Source of the DNA: Helicobacter saguini
GTDB taxonomy: Bacteria > Campylobacterota > Campylobacteria > Campylobacterales > Helicobacteraceae
Assembly: GCF_000762875.2 (NCBI RefSeq)
Contig: NZ_JRMP02000004.1
Location: 124,001-188,000 of the forward strand
DNA: 64,000 bases
Reading direction: 5' to 3'
The translations under genes were made by a program, and so were the position numbers. Below, piece by piece: positions 17,019 to 26,946 of the stretch. Position 1 is the stretch's first letter; every line of letters starts with the position of its first letter. Under the pieces are notes generated by a model that worked only from the letters and a program-made list of their open reading frames with translations, made no database searches and had not been told where the DNA came from.

Positions 17019-20000
17019 AGATTCTAAATATTTTTGCAGGGATTTTGCTTTGAAGATTTTAGATTCTGTGGTTTTGGAATGTTTAGAATCTTTAGAATCT
17101 GTGGAGATTTCTTGCATTGAGATTAGGGCGGAATTTGCACCAGAGATTGTGGTAAAGTAGGGAATGTTAGCGCGAAGCACGGCTTGGCGGATAAGACGTG
17201 CATCTTGCTTGTCTTTATTGCTTGTCGTGTTTATCACCATTGAGATTTCTTTGTTGGCTATCATATCATTGATGTGTGGGCGACCTTCGCTCACCTTTAA
17301 CACGCCTTGAGAATGCACACCTGCTTCGTTTAGAATCTTATTTGTGCCAAGTGTCGCTACGATTTCATATCCGCATTCACTAAAGCCTTTTGCAAGGGCT
17401 ACCGCGTGTTTTTTATCGCTATTTCTAAGCGAAATGAAAATCTTTCCGCATTTAGGCAGTGGATTTTTGCTTGCTAGCTGGCTTTTGGCAAAGGCTATGG
17501 CGAAGTTTTCACCCATTCCCATGACTTCGCCTGTGGATTTCATCTCTGGTCCTAGTAGCAAGTCCGCGCCCGGCAGTTTGTTAAATGGGAAAACTGATTC
17601 TTTTACGTTGGAATAATTTAAGTGTTTGTGGGTGTAGATTTTAGAATCTTTTTGTGTGATTACACTATACTTATCATAGAATCTTAAAGCCTCCAGTAAA
17701 ATAGATTCTATGTTTTTAGAATCTTTTTTAGCATTTACGTCCTTAGTGGATAGCATTCGAGTATTTTCAAAAGACGAAGAATGATACATTACGCGTGTGG
17801 CGACTTTTGCTAGTGGGATTCCGGTGGCTTTACTCACAAAAGGCACGGTGCGAGACGCTCTTGGATTTACCTCAATCAAATATAGTGAATCTTTATAGAT
17901 AGCATATTGAACGTTCATTAAGCCTATAACGCCTAGCTCTAGGGCTATTTTAGCTGTGGTAGATTCTATCTCATCTTTCATTTCGGCTGAAATATGCAAA
18001 CTAGGCAAGACAGAAGCTGAGTCACCACTATGAATCCCAGCCTCCTCAATATGCTCCATAATGCCCCCGATATACACGCTCTCCCCATCACTAACGCAAT
18101 CTACATCAAGCTCTAAGGCAGATTCTAAAAACTTATCAATTAGCACAGGGCTATTTTCACTCACACGCAAAACTTCGTCCATGTAGAGCTTTAGCTCCTC
18201 GTTATCATACACGATACGCATCGCACGTCCGCCAAGCACGTAACTAGGTCGCACAAGCACGGGAAAGCCGATGTTATTTGCGATACTAAACGCCTGCTCT
18301 TTATCAAAAGCAATGCCATTTTGTGGCTGTTTTAAGCCTAGTCTATTAATAAATTTGGCGAATTTTTCTCTATCTTCGGCGATGTCAATGACTTTTGCGG
18401 ATGTGCCGATAATTTTTGCATTGATTTTACTAAGGGAGTTTGCAAGTTTCAGCGGTGTTTGCCCGCCAAAATGCACGATTATACCACTTGGCTTTTCACG
18501 CTCAATTACCGCTCTAACATGCTCAAAGTCAATCGGCTCAAAGTAAAGCGTATCGCTTGTGTCATAGTCCGTGCTAACGGTTTCTGGATTGCAATTATAC
18601 ATAATGCTTTTTATGCCCAAATCTTTAAGGGCGAAACTTGCATGGACGCAGCAATAGTCAAATTCGATGCCTTGACCGATTCGATTAGGACCACCGCCGA
18701 TAATTAGTATAGAATCTTTATGGTGCGTGGGCGTGTGGTTAGAATCTTTTTTATTAGTAGGGTGGTGGGTGGGCGATAGGTTGTTAGAATCTTTAGCATT
18801 TATAGAATCTAGATTCTGTAAATTAGATTCTATAAATTTAGATTCTATAAATTTAGATTCTATATTCTCAAAATCACCGATACTTGAATACAAATACGAA
18901 GTCAAAGATGGAAACTCCGCACTACACGTATCCACTTCTAAATATTTTGCCACAACGCCAAGATTTAATCGCGTTTGATATATTTCACTCTCACTAATTT
19001 CAAGATTCTCATTTTCATTTAGCCAGTAGGCGATATTTTTATCGCTATATCCTTGACTTTTTATCTTTCGCATTAAACTCGCATTTCGTAAAATTTCACT
19101 TGTGATTAGATTTTCACTTTCAATAATTTCTTTTATTTCATTCAAAAACCATTTATCAATTTTACACAGCTCATGTATAGAATCTACATTCATACCTAAG
19201 CCAAAGCCTTCCGCGATATACAATAAACGAGAAGCATTTGGACGCCTTATCTCTTTTTTAACCACGTCTAAATCAGTGCAGATTCTATTAAAGCCAAAAA
19301 GCCCTATTTCAAGGCTACACAACGCCTTTTGAAGCGACTCTTTAAACGTCCCACCGATTGCCATTACTTCGCCGATACTTTTCATACTTGTGCTAAGTGT
19401 GCTATCAGCCAAAGGGAACTTCTCAAAGGTAAATCGCGGAATCTTAGTAACGATATAATCAATGCTAGGCTCAAAACTAGCCGGTGTGCCGGTAATATCA
19501 TTAGTGATTTCATCCAAAGTGAAGCCCACCGCTAACATCGTGGCAACCTTTGCTATGGGATAGCCTGTCGCTTTTGACGCCAAAGCCGAGCTACGCGATA
19601 CACGTGGATTCATCTCAATGACGGTCATTCGTCCATTTGCGGGGTTTATAGCAAATTGCACGTTGCTGCCGCCGGTATCTACGCCGATTTCCCTTAAGAT
19701 TTTGAAAGACGCGTCACGCATTCGCTGATACTCTTTATCAGTCAGGGTCAAAGCGGGGGCAATAGTGATAGAATCTCCTGTATGAACGCCCATAGGGTCA
19801 AGGTTTTCAATACTACAAACAATTATGCAGTTATCATTTTTATCGCGGATTACTTCCATTTCATACTCTTTCCAGCCAAGTAGCGACTCTTCGATTAGAA
19901 TCTCATTGATAGGACTAGCAAGTAGCCCATTTTTCGCTAGAATCTTAAACTCATCAATATTATACGCCACGCCACTACCCCCACCAGCAAGGGTATAACT

Positions 20001-20504
20001 AGCACGAATTATAAGCGGAAAGCCGATGGTTTGCGCCGCATTTAACGCCTCTTCTTCGTTGTAGGCATAGGCGGACTTTGGCAAGTCCATACCGATTTTT
20101 AGCATTGCTTCTTTAAAGGCTTGTCTATCCTCGCCCTTTTTTATCGCCTCTGGATTTGCGCCTAGAAATTTTACATTTTTTAGCATTCCTTTTTCATGCA
20201 TACTCATTGCGACATTTAGTGCGGTTTGTCCGCCCATCGTTGGCAGGATGGCATCTATTTTTTCTTTTTTGATAATATCGGCTATGATTTCTTCATTTAT
20301 CGGCTCGATGTAAGTGGCATCGGCGAAGTCAGGGTCAGTCATAATCGTAGCAGGGTTAGAATTAATTAGCACGACTTTGTAGCCAAGACTTTTTAACGTT
20401 TTAACCGCCTGTGTCCCACTATAATCAAACTCGCATGCCTGCCCTATCACAATAGGACCGCTCCCTATTAGCAAAATATTTTTTATATCACTTCGCGCCG
20501 CCAT
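17016..20504 (-). CDS. carB: Carbamoyl-phosphate synthase large subunit
   Basis: Makes carbamoyl phosphate for pyrimidine and arginine synthesis with CarA (not in the window). Two homologous ATP-grasp halves: N-half [19 protein letters not shown]-half [17 protein letters not shown], each followed by its ATP-binding region, then an MGS-like C-terminal domain ([33 protein letters not shown]). At 1162 residues it is about 80 longer than usual. Inserts lie exactly between the halves (about 555-600: repeated KFIES and LSPTHHP), before DKYSVITQ in the C-half, and as a tail [14 protein letters not shown]. Start ATG 20504 (MAARSDIKN) follows AAGGATAAAGGCG. Confidence 0.95.
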   Translation of the reverse strand: MAARSDIKNILLIGSGPIVIGQACEFDYSGTQAVKTLKSLGYKVVLINSNPATIMTDPDFADATYIEPINEEIIADIIKKEKIDAILPTMGGQTALNVAMSMHEKGMLKNVKFLGANPEAIKKGEDRQAFKEAMLKIGMDLPKSAYAYNEEEALNAAQTIGFPLIIRASYTLAGGGSGVAYNIDEFKILAKNGLLASPINEILIEESLLGWKEYEMEVIRDKNDNCIIVCSIENLDPMGVHTGDSITIAPALTLTDKEYQRMRDASFKILREIGVDTGGSNVQFAINPANGRMTVIEMNPRVSRSSALASKATGYPIAKVATMLAVGFTLDEITNDITGTPASFEPSIDYIVTKIPRFTFEKFPLADSTLSTSMKSIGEVMAIGGTFKESLQKALCSLEIGLFGFNRICTDLDVVKKEIRRPNASRLLYIAEGFGLGMNVDSIHELCKIDKWFLNEIKEIIESENLITSEILRNASLMRKIKSQGYSDKNIAYWLNENENLEISESEIYQTRLNLGVVAKYLEVDTCSAEFPSLTSYLYSSIGDFENIESKFIESKFIESNLQNLDSINAKDSNNLSPTHHPTNKKDSNHTPTHHKDSILIIGGGPNRIGQGIEFDYCCVHASFALKDLGIKSIMYNCNPETVSTDYDTSDTLYFEPIDFEHVRAVIEREKPSGIIVHFGGQTPLKLANSLSKINAKIIGTSAKVIDIAEDREKFAKFINRLGLKQPQNGIAFDKEQAFSIANNIGFPVLVRPSYVLGGRAMRIVYDNEELKLYMDEVLRVSENSPVLIDKFLESALELDVDCVSDGESVYIGGIMEHIEEAGIHSGDSASVLPSLHISAEMKDEIESTTAKIALELGVIGLMNVQYAIYKDSLYLIEVNPRASRTVPFVSKATGIPLAKVATRVMYHSSSFENTRMLSTKDVNAKKDSKNIESILLEALRFYDKYSVITQKDSKIYTHKHLNYSNVKESVFPFNKLPGADLLLGPEMKSTGEVMGMGENFAIAFAKSQLASKNPLPKCGKIFISLRNSDKKHAVALAKGFSECGYEIVATLGTNKILNEAGVHSQGVLKVSEGRPHINDMIANKEISMVINTTSNKDKQDARLIRQAVLRANIPYFTTISGANSALISMQEISTDSKDSKHSKTTESKIFKAKSLQKYLES
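18757..18780. repeat. REP-like element GGGTGGTGGGTGGGCGATAGG in carB
   Basis: Same family as 10033-10057; on the carB strand it encodes LSPTHHP in the linker between the two synthetase halves. A shorter relative (GGTGCGTGGGCGTGTGG, about 18721-18738) follows in carB and encodes HTPTHH. Confidence 0.8.
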
Positions 20505-20578
20505 CGCCTTTATCCTTTTTGTGCTTATAGAATCTTGTAATTATATAATATTTTTTTAAGGTTAAAATTGTTTAGATT

Positions 20579-21934
20579 CTATAAATTTAATAGATTTTTT
20601 ACTTCGGTTTCATCTAGGATTTTTATGCCTAGTTCTGTGGCTTTTTGCAGTTTTGAGCCGGCATTGCTACCGGCTAAAAGAAAGTCGGTTTTTTTGCTAA
20701 CACTGCTGCTAACCTTAGCTCCAAAAGATTCTAAGATTTCTTTTAGCTCTTCTCTATCTTTACTAAAAGTGCCCGTAATTACGCAGGTTTTGCCATTAAA
20801 TATAGAATCTTGTGGGGCAGAATCTTGTGAAATAGAATCTTGCGACACAACACTTTTAGATTCTATCACAGGCTTTATAATATCCATTAATTCCGCGATA
20901 AACTCGCGATTATGAGTGCAAAAATCACAAAAGGAACTAGCCATTTGCTCGCCAAAACCCTCGATTTTGCAAAGCGAATCGACGTTCATATCAAACACGC
21001 CATCGCCAAATTGTGCCAACTTTTTACTCGCCACCTCGCCTATATGCAGGATGCCAAGTGCGTGGATAAATCGCCAAAAGGGCGTCTTAGCGACAATAGA
21101 TTCTATAGAATCTAGCAGATTTTGCGCCTTTTTTTCCTTAAATCCCTCAAGCTCCAGCAGTGCATCAAGCCTTAAACTAAAAATATCCTTAAACTCCTTA
21201 ATATAGCCCTTATCGACCAGCAGCGCGATAATACTCTCGCCCAAACCATCGATATTTAGGCACTTTTTACTCGCAAAATGTGTAAGTTTTGTCTTTATAA
21301 TCGCGTCACAATTTGGGTTCGTGCAGTAGATAAAAATATCCTCAAAACTAAGCTCATGCGCACACACAGGGCAATGCGTGGGCTTTTGTATCGGCACTTC
21401 GCTACCATTTCGGCGGCTTGTCAAAACCTTAGTGATTTTGGGAATGACATCACCACTTCGCACCAGCAGGCAAAAATCGCCTAGCCGAATGTCCTTTCGC
21501 TCAATCTCCTTGTAGTTGTGCAGCGTGGCACGCGCGATATTTGCGCCATCTAGCGGCGTGGGCGTAAAATTTGCCACAGGCGTGATAATGCCGCTACGAC
21601 CAACCTGTGGGGTAACGCTAAGAATCTGCACCACAGCCTCGCTTGCTGGGAACTTATATGCACAGGCAAATCGCGGAGCTTTCTGCGTGAAACCAAGCTT
21701 TTCTTGCAGCGTTAGGTCGTTTAAAACTATCACAAATCCATCAAGCATAAATGGATAGCTATCCCTAGCTTTTAGAATCTTTTCATATTCATTTTGTATA
21801 TCTTTTAGCCTTTTAGATTCTAAATATGCTAACTTATTAAAACCAAAAGTTTCTAAAATGCGAAGTATTTCGTAGAAGCCGATTTCTTGGTTGTTGTTTG
21901 ATTCTATAGAATCTGTTTTTTTTATATCATTCAT
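20579..21934 (-). pseudogene. ligA: NAD-dependent DNA ligase, 5'-truncated (lacks catalytic lysine half)
   Basis: 451 residues against roughly 650-670 for LigA. Present: the end of the adenylation domain (PFMLDGFVIVLNDL, KAPRFACAYKFPASEA), OB domain (VGRSGIITPVANFTP, NATLHN-like ARATLHNYKEIERKDIRLGD), four-cysteine zinc finger (CPVC...CTNPNC), helix-hairpin-helix repeats and a C-terminal BRCT domain. Missing: domain Ia and the KxDG lysine that carries AMP. In the surviving motif DGVVIK the lysine is replaced (DGFVIV). The frame opens with repeat peptide DSIESNNN after AGGACGACA-ATG and is closed upstream by a stop; the 535 bases before dxs are too short for the missing half. Unlikely to be an active ligase alone. 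Stop TAG lies in an AGAWTCT word. Confidence 0.8.
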
Positions 21935-21971
21935 TGTCGTCCTTTTTTTGTTTATAGAATCTAAGTTTTAT

Positions 21972-21995
21972 TAGAATCTTGCAAGTTAGATTCTA
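21972..21995 (-). repeat. 24-bp dyad upstream of truncated ligA
   Basis: TAGAATCT and AGATTCTA arms around AACTTGCA on the minus strand; would read IESNLQDSN in the start-less open frame. Confidence 0.85.
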
Positions 21996-22145
21996 TAAAA
22001 TTTTTAGAATCTTGCGTAACATTTGATGTTTTGGATTCTATAAAAGCCTTAGAATCTTGCGTAAAATTTTGCAAGTTAGATTCTACATTATCAAAACTTT
22101 TTATAGAATCTTTTATTTCCTATCCTTTTCAAACGCTTTTTGCAA

Positions 22146-22158
22146 GATAGATTCTATC
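22146..22158. repeat. 13-bp palindrome GATAGATTCTATC overlapping the stop of the small ORF
   Basis: The AGAWTCT word extended to a perfect odd palindrome; it overlaps the TGA that ends the 26-residue peptide. Confidence 0.7.
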
Positions 22159-22237
22159 ACTTAAACATCATATACACTTTATAAAGCGTAATCGCACACA
22201 CCAAAACAAACGCACACAGCCCGATAGTTGTTATCAT
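22157..22237 (-). CDS. Small hydrophobic peptide, 26 residues
   Basis: ATG 22237 follows AAAAGGAGTGTAAA, a strong Shine-Dalgarno at normal spacing. The product MITTIGLCAFVLVCAI then TLYKVYMMFK is a single membrane helix with a short basic tail. No family recognised. The stop TGA begins a palindromic AGAWTCT unit, after which another frame continues LQKAFEKDRK and stops, so the original protein may have been about ten residues longer. Lies between dxs and the truncated ligA on the same strand. Confidence 0.5.
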   Translation of the reverse strand: MITTIGLCAFVLVCAITLYKVYMMFK

Positions 22238-22469
22238 TTTACACTCCTTTTAGAATCTAAATTCGACTTTAGATTCTATCACATTAAAATATCAAAACAA
22301 ACCTTTTTGCAATTTTATGATTCGCATAAAAGGCTATATTGTAGAATCTAAATCTTAAAATTCATAATTCTCATTTGCTTTTACAAAGTTTCAGTTGAAA
22401 TTTTTCCTAAAAATGAGTGCGATATTAAATAAGAAGCTTTAGCTTGTTACTTGAATTTTTTGTATTTTT

Positions 22470-24683
22470 TCAATTGCAAGAAAAATTAGCGATATTTTTG
22501 GCGAGGGTTTTAGAATCTAGTCCTAGGGATTGTTCGATTAGTTCGGTTTTGCCATGTTTTATAAAGGCGTCTTTGATTTCAAAAGTTATGATTTTACTAA
22601 CTTTTTTAGAATCTAATTCATTTGCTAGACTAAGTAGAGCTTCACCCACACCATTAATTTTATAGCTATCACTTAACACAAAAATAAAATCATAGCTACT
22701 AAAATATGGCTTTAAAGCATTAGAATCTAGTGGCTTTATACTTTTTAAATCAAGTAAATTTGCTTTAATATTATGATTTTTTTGCAATTCTAAGATAGTA
22801 AAAATACCGCGTCCAACGCCATTTCCATAGCCTACTATTAGAATCTTAGAATCTATATTATTATGTGTAAAATTTTCCCAAAACTTAGAATCTATAATCA
22901 TTTCTGGCTTAAACATTTCATTAAAATTATTAGATATTTTAGAATCTAGATTCTGTAAATATTGCAAGATTTGATATTCTAAGCTATCAATATTAGCATT
23001 TTCATAAGTGTGTAAAAAGTAATCATATAAAAACTTCCCACGCGGATAGCGAATAGCCAAAGGTCCCTTTGTTGCCACGCTAGATTCAAGCATAGATTCT
23101 AACATTTTATTGCTACGTGGGGCGAGTAGGGCGATATTTGGCAGGGCTTTCAAATACGAAATATCAAGCAGCCCTTGATGTGTCTCGCCATCTTCACCAA
23201 CCAAGCCCGCCCTATCAATGCAAAACACGCAAGGCAGGTTCATAATGCAAACATCATGCACGATTTGGTCAAACGCGCGCTGAAGGAAGGTTGAATATAT
23301 CGCAATGTAGGGCTTAAAGCCCTCGCGTGCCATCGCAGCCATAGAAGTTACCGCGTGCTGCTCGGCAATGGCAACATCAAAAAATCGCTCCGGAAAAGTA
23401 TCCATAAGCTTGTCTAGCCCCGTGCCACTGGGCATTGCCGCAGTCACACCGACAATCTTAGAATCTAAACTCGCCATTTTTAACAAAGTGTTACTAAAAG
23501 TAGCAGTAGGACTAATAAGTGTTACAGAACTTAACGCTTTTCCACTTTCAATATCAAAAGGTGCGACCCCATGCCACTTTTCATACTTGCCCTCCGCGAT
23601 TTTATAGCCCTTTCCTTTAATAGTTTGCGCGTGGATAATGACCGGAGTGTGTAGATTTTTCACACTTTTTAGCGTTTTTATGACCTCATCAAGATTATTG
23701 CCATCAATAGGACCGATGTAGTCCAAGCCAAACTCCTCAAAGAGCAGCCCGGGGCTAATTAGCTTAAAACTCTCCTCAAATCGCTTCGCAATAAAAGCCG
23801 TGCCATCAGGCATTTTATCGACTATTTTTTTTATTTTTTGCTTAAAAGTTTGATACAGCGGCGAAGTTACACTCTTAGACAAAATCTTAGAAATCGCGCC
23901 GATAGGCTTTGCAATGCTCATTTCATTGTCATTCAAAACGATAACCATAGGCAGTTTTCGCTCGCCGATTTCATTTAGCGCCTCATAAACTAGCCCCGCA
24001 CTCATCGCGCCATCGCCTATCATAATGATGGGCTTCTCGTTTTGCCCACTTTTTTGGGAATTTTTACCACTTAGAATCTTCGCCTTTGCCACGCCAACAC
24101 CAAGGCTAAGCGATGTCGAGCTATGCCCAGCGATAAAGTAATCAGCCGCGCTTTCACTAGGGGCAATAAAGCCGCTAAGCCCTTGAAACTGCCGCAAAGA
24201 TTCAAAGTCCTTGAAACGCCCTGTAAGCAGTTTATGCGCATAAGCCTGGTGGCTCACATCAAAAATAAATGGGTTCTGCTCACAAGGGAAAACCGCGTGC
24301 ATACCGATGATTAGCTCGACTGCACCAAGCGTGGAGCTAAGGTGTCCGCCATTTTTGCTAACCACTTGCAAGATTCTATCGCGGATGATTTGGGCGATTT
24401 CTTGCAGCTCTTTTGACGTGGCATTTTGCAAAAGCGGGGCGATATTTTCGCTATTTAATAATTTTTGAGTTATATTTTGTGTAGATTCGTAACTTTTTGT
24501 ATGTGTAGTTTCGTTACATTGTGTAGAATCTACACGATTAAATTGTGTAAAATCGTTACTTTTTGCATTTATAGAATCTTCTTTTGCATTCGCTATGTTT
24601 GGCAACGTTTGTGGCGAATTAAAAAAATTAGATTCCATATTTTGCGTAAAATTATTGATTGTCAAAAGCTTTTTATCTCGCAT
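22470..24683 (-). CDS. dxs: 1-deoxy-D-xylulose-5-phosphate synthase
   Basis: TPP enzyme that condenses pyruvate and glyceraldehyde-3-phosphate at the head of the MEP isoprenoid pathway. Motifs: GGHLSSTLGAVEL, FDVSHQAYAHKLLTGR, IGDGAMSAGLVYEALN, AIAEQHAVTSMAAMA, DRAGLVGEDGETHQG. ATG 24683 has AAGGGAAAAA upstream; ATG 24737 in the same frame lacks a ribosome site. About 737 residues, roughly 100 longer than usual: the first 70 are low-complexity (SINAKSNDFTQFNRVDSTQ, with recurring CGTWAC words in DNA) and a second patch of IES/DSK residues lies near 595-650. Confidence 0.93.
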   Translation of the reverse strand: MRDKKLLTINNFTQNMESNFFNSPQTLPNIANAKEDSINAKSNDFTQFNRVDSTQCNETTHTKSYESTQNITQKLLNSENIAPLLQNATSKELQEIAQIIRDRILQVVSKNGGHLSSTLGAVELIIGMHAVFPCEQNPFIFDVSHQAYAHKLLTGRFKDFESLRQFQGLSGFIAPSESAADYFIAGHSSTSLSLGVGVAKAKILSGKNSQKSGQNEKPIIMIGDGAMSAGLVYEALNEIGERKLPMVIVLNDNEMSIAKPIGAISKILSKSVTSPLYQTFKQKIKKIVDKMPDGTAFIAKRFEESFKLISPGLLFEEFGLDYIGPIDGNNLDEVIKTLKSVKNLHTPVIIHAQTIKGKGYKIAEGKYEKWHGVAPFDIESGKALSSVTLISPTATFSNTLLKMASLDSKIVGVTAAMPSGTGLDKLMDTFPERFFDVAIAEQHAVTSMAAMAREGFKPYIAIYSTFLQRAFDQIVHDVCIMNLPCVFCIDRAGLVGEDGETHQGLLDISYLKALPNIALLAPRSNKMLESMLESSVATKGPLAIRYPRGKFLYDYFLHTYENANIDSLEYQILQYLQNLDSKISNNFNEMFKPEMIIDSKFWENFTHNNIDSKILIVGYGNGVGRGIFTILELQKNHNIKANLLDLKSIKPLDSNALKPYFSSYDFIFVLSDSYKINGVGEALLSLANELDSKKVSKIITFEIKDAFIKHGKTELIEQSLGLDSKTLAKNIANFSCN

Positions 24684-24841
24684 TTTTTCCCTTAAATTAT
24701 CACTTTTAAAAATGTAAATTATAGCAAGATTTAGCATTTTAGTAAGTTAAGTTTTGTGAATTTATAATTATTTTATGAGCATTTTGAGTATATTTAAAAA
24801 AATAATATTAAAAAATCACAATGTAGAATTAATTAAAAAAC

Positions 24842-25456
24842 CTACTCCAAATTAATCGTATAAGTGTTATTTTTCCCGGCTTTGAGTTTGTATTTATACA
24901 CGCCATCAAGCGTGATTGTGATGCGATACATCTTGTCTTTAGAATCTAGCCCCACTTCGCTAAAAAACTTCTCATTCATACCCATTTTCGCGTTATACGC
25001 CCCACCATTATCACGACTAAAATCAACCACAATCGTCTGCGGATTAGGCAGCAAAAAGTGCTTTACAAGCCGATGACGCGGCGAGCTAATCACAAGCGTG
25101 CTACCATCCATCAAAAACTCAAAATCATTCAGGCTAAAGTAGCGTTTGGCGATGTTTCGCACCGCGCCTTCCTGCGTGATTTTAAGCGGATAGTGCCAAT
25201 CTAGCGTCTTGTCAATCTTTAGCTCTTTGACCTCGGTCGTGCCATCGATATTGACAAAAGTCACGCTCACACTACGCAGTTCACGGGCGTTGCTAGGCAC
25301 TTGGATGTTTTCGGTGGTGAAAAATTTCTTGCCTTTATTTTTCTGCTGGGCTTGAAAATCGCGCTGATTTGTGTTAATCGTAAATGGATTATTATTCGCA
25401 AAAAGGCTCGCATTCACACATAAAAACATCGCCAAAACCGCAATCACTCTTTTCAT
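24842..25456 (-). CDS. Periplasmic AMIN-domain protein
   Basis: 204 residues with a clear signal peptide (1-20, MKRVIAVLAMFLCVNASLFA). The C-terminal 110 residues (HYPLKITQEGAVRNI...YKLKAGKNNTYTINLE) resemble the AMIN domain, which usually binds peptidoglycan or directs envelope proteins to a site; here it stands without an amidase domain. Central strand pattern TIVVDFSRDNGGAYN fits. Helicobacters carry stand-alone proteins of this kind. Monocistronic on sequence. Exact role unknown. Confidence 0.6.
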   Translation of the reverse strand: MKRVIAVLAMFLCVNASLFANNNPFTINTNQRDFQAQQKNKGKKFFTTENIQVPSNARELRSVSVTFVNIDGTTEVKELKIDKTLDWHYPLKITQEGAVRNIAKRYFSLNDFEFLMDGSTLVISSPRHRLVKHFLLPNPQTIVVDFSRDNGGAYNAKMGMNEKFFSEVGLDSKDKMYRITITLDGVYKYKLKAGKNNTYTINLE

Positions 25457-25606
25457 TTTTCTAATCCTTTTTAAAGCGTTCTAAGTTTATTTTGGAATCT
25501 GCTTTGTGGAATCTAGCAAGAAATATTCCAATTAGTTTAAGATACAAGCTTAGATTCTAAAATTTATGTGCTAAAATCCTTATATTATAATTATAAAGGA
25601 CGCGTT

Positions 25607-26395
25607 ATGCGAGTGGATACGCACAATCACACGATTTATTGCAATCACGCGAGTGGCTCGATGAATGAGTATATACAAAGGGCAATTAGGCTAGGCATTG
25701 ATATTTTTGGCTTTAGCTGTCATGCCCCGATGGAGTTTGATAAAAAGTATCGAATGAGTGCGGAAATTCTGCCACTTTATCTGCAGCAAATACAAGATTT
25801 AAAAAAAAACTATATCGGTCAAATCGAGATTCTAAGTGCGTTGGAAGTCGATTTTATTTTGGGGCGTGAGAATTTGCTTTTAGATTCTGTAATCAATGCT
25901 GATGTGGATTATTTGATTGGCTCGGTGCATTTTTTGGATGATTGGGGCTTTGATAATCCTGAGTTTGTCGGGCGTTGGAAGAGTTTTGGCGAGACAAAAG
26001 CGTGGGATAAATATCTAGATTCTATGCAGGAAATGGCGAAAAGTAGGCTTTTTCAAATCGCGGGGCATTTTGATTTGCCAAAGATTTTTGGGAATTTTAT
26101 GCCGCAATCTTTAGCATCTAAGTGTGGCGAAACGCTTGAGATTTTGCACCAAAATGATATGATTTTGGAGATTAATGCTGCTGGGCTTCGAAAAAATGTG
26201 GGCGAGGCATATCCGTCTTTAAATGTGTTGAATCTCGCGCGAGAAATAGGCTTAGATATTACGCTAAGTAGCGATGCACACGATGTTTCACAAGTTGGCT
26301 TTGGTTATGAAACTTGTTTAAATTTGGCAAAAAAAGCTGGCTACAACAAAGCCGCCATTTTTCGTAAAAAGAAAAAAGATTATGTGGAAATATAA
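25607..26395 (+). CDS. hisK: PHP-family histidinol-phosphatase
   Basis: Starts MRVDTHNHTIYCNH, whose two histidines (6 and 8) begin the PHP metal site; further ligands in SCHAPME, LEVDF, GSVHF, GHFDLPK and the final SSDAHDV. 262 residues, normal for HisJ-type phosphatases that convert histidinol phosphate to histidinol. ATG 25607 has AAAGGA seven bases before it; an upstream in-frame start adds 13 residues without support. No other his gene is nearby, so another phosphoester substrate is possible. Confidence 0.75.
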   Translation: MRVDTHNHTIYCNHASGSMNEYIQRAIRLGIDIFGFSCHAPMEFDKKYRMSAEILPLYLQQIQDLKKNYIGQIEILSALEVDFILGRENLLLDSVINADVDYLIGSVHFLDDWGFDNPEFVGRWKSFGETKAWDKYLDSMQEMAKSRLFQIAGHFDLPKIFGNFMPQSLASKCGETLEILHQNDMILEINAAGLRKNVGEAYPSLNVLNLAREIGLDITLSSDAHDVSQVGFGYETCLNLAKKAGYNKAAIFRKKKKDYVEI

Positions 26396-26478
26396 ATAAT
26401 TAAGTAAAAAGGGTTTTAAATCCATATCTTAAAAGATTTTATATAAACTGCCATTTATTAATATTTAAAAGGGTAAGT

Positions 26479-26946
26479 ATGGCTAAAAGCATCTTAGAAG
26501 AGTTAAAAAATGAGTATAAAAGAATTGTTAGACGAATTGCAAAAAGGGCAGGGGTGATAGCACCTTATGATTTCTATGATTTTAAAACAAAAAAGGCTAG
26601 TAAGGCTGAGATAGAGCATGATAGGCAAGAGTATATAAGACTTAATAAAGATTCTAGATTTAATTTAGAATCTAAAAATGAAGTTATTGTAGATTTTTTA
26701 AAATATATAAATAGCGAACATGGAATAAATTATATTCCTACCTATGTGCGTGATTTGTGGGGTGCAAGAAAAGTATATCAAAATAAGCCCAACACACATT
26801 ATGATTGTGGTTCATCATTTCAAGGATTCGTGACACTTTTGATACCTATGGGTATTGATATTAAGCTTATTGATATTAGAGATTTAAAAGATAGATTTAA
26901 CACCGCATTATTCGCTAAAAATGATATACGGGGGGGGGGGGGGTAA
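26479..26946 (+). CDS. DUF268 family protein, N-terminal part, out of frame at poly-G (phase OFF)
   Basis: 155 residues ending in IRGGGG and a stop directly after a 14-G tract. The matching C-terminal half continues in the next frame at 26921-27487; with 13 (or 16) G both parts would be one protein of about 335 residues. HYDCGSSFQGFVTLLIPMGIDIKLIDIR resembles a methyltransferase-type nucleotide-binding start, as in DUF268 proteins of surface-polysaccharide loci. Start ATG follows AAAAGGGTAAGT. Function not established; probably sugar or surface modification. Confidence 0.7.
   Translation: MAKSILEELKNEYKRIVRRIAKRAGVIAPYDFYDFKTKKASKAEIEHDRQEYIRLNKDSRFNLESKNEVIVDFLKYINSEHGINYIPTYVRDLWGARKVYQNKPNTHYDCGSSFQGFVTLLIPMGIDIKLIDIRDLKDRFNTALFAKNDIRGGGG

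Larger units (their letters stand above)
21935..22469. other. Repeat-rich gap between dxs and truncated ligA
   Basis: 535 bases. Holds a 26-codon membrane peptide (22157-22237), a start-less minus frame of 52 sense codons at 21961-22119 made wholly of DSK/IES words, a 24-bp dyad at 21972-21995 and many single AGAWTCT words. No ligA N-terminal sequence is visible in any frame. Confidence 0.6.

Noticed and set aside
22428-22450. AAGCTTTAGCTT near the dxs end as terminator
   Set aside because: The stem is only a few base pairs and not followed by a T run on the minus strand.
26930-26943. Poly-G frame break as sequencing error
   Set aside because: An indel error cannot be excluded, but long G tracts at three loci in surface genes fit biological slippage better; recorded as phase-variable rather than artefact.
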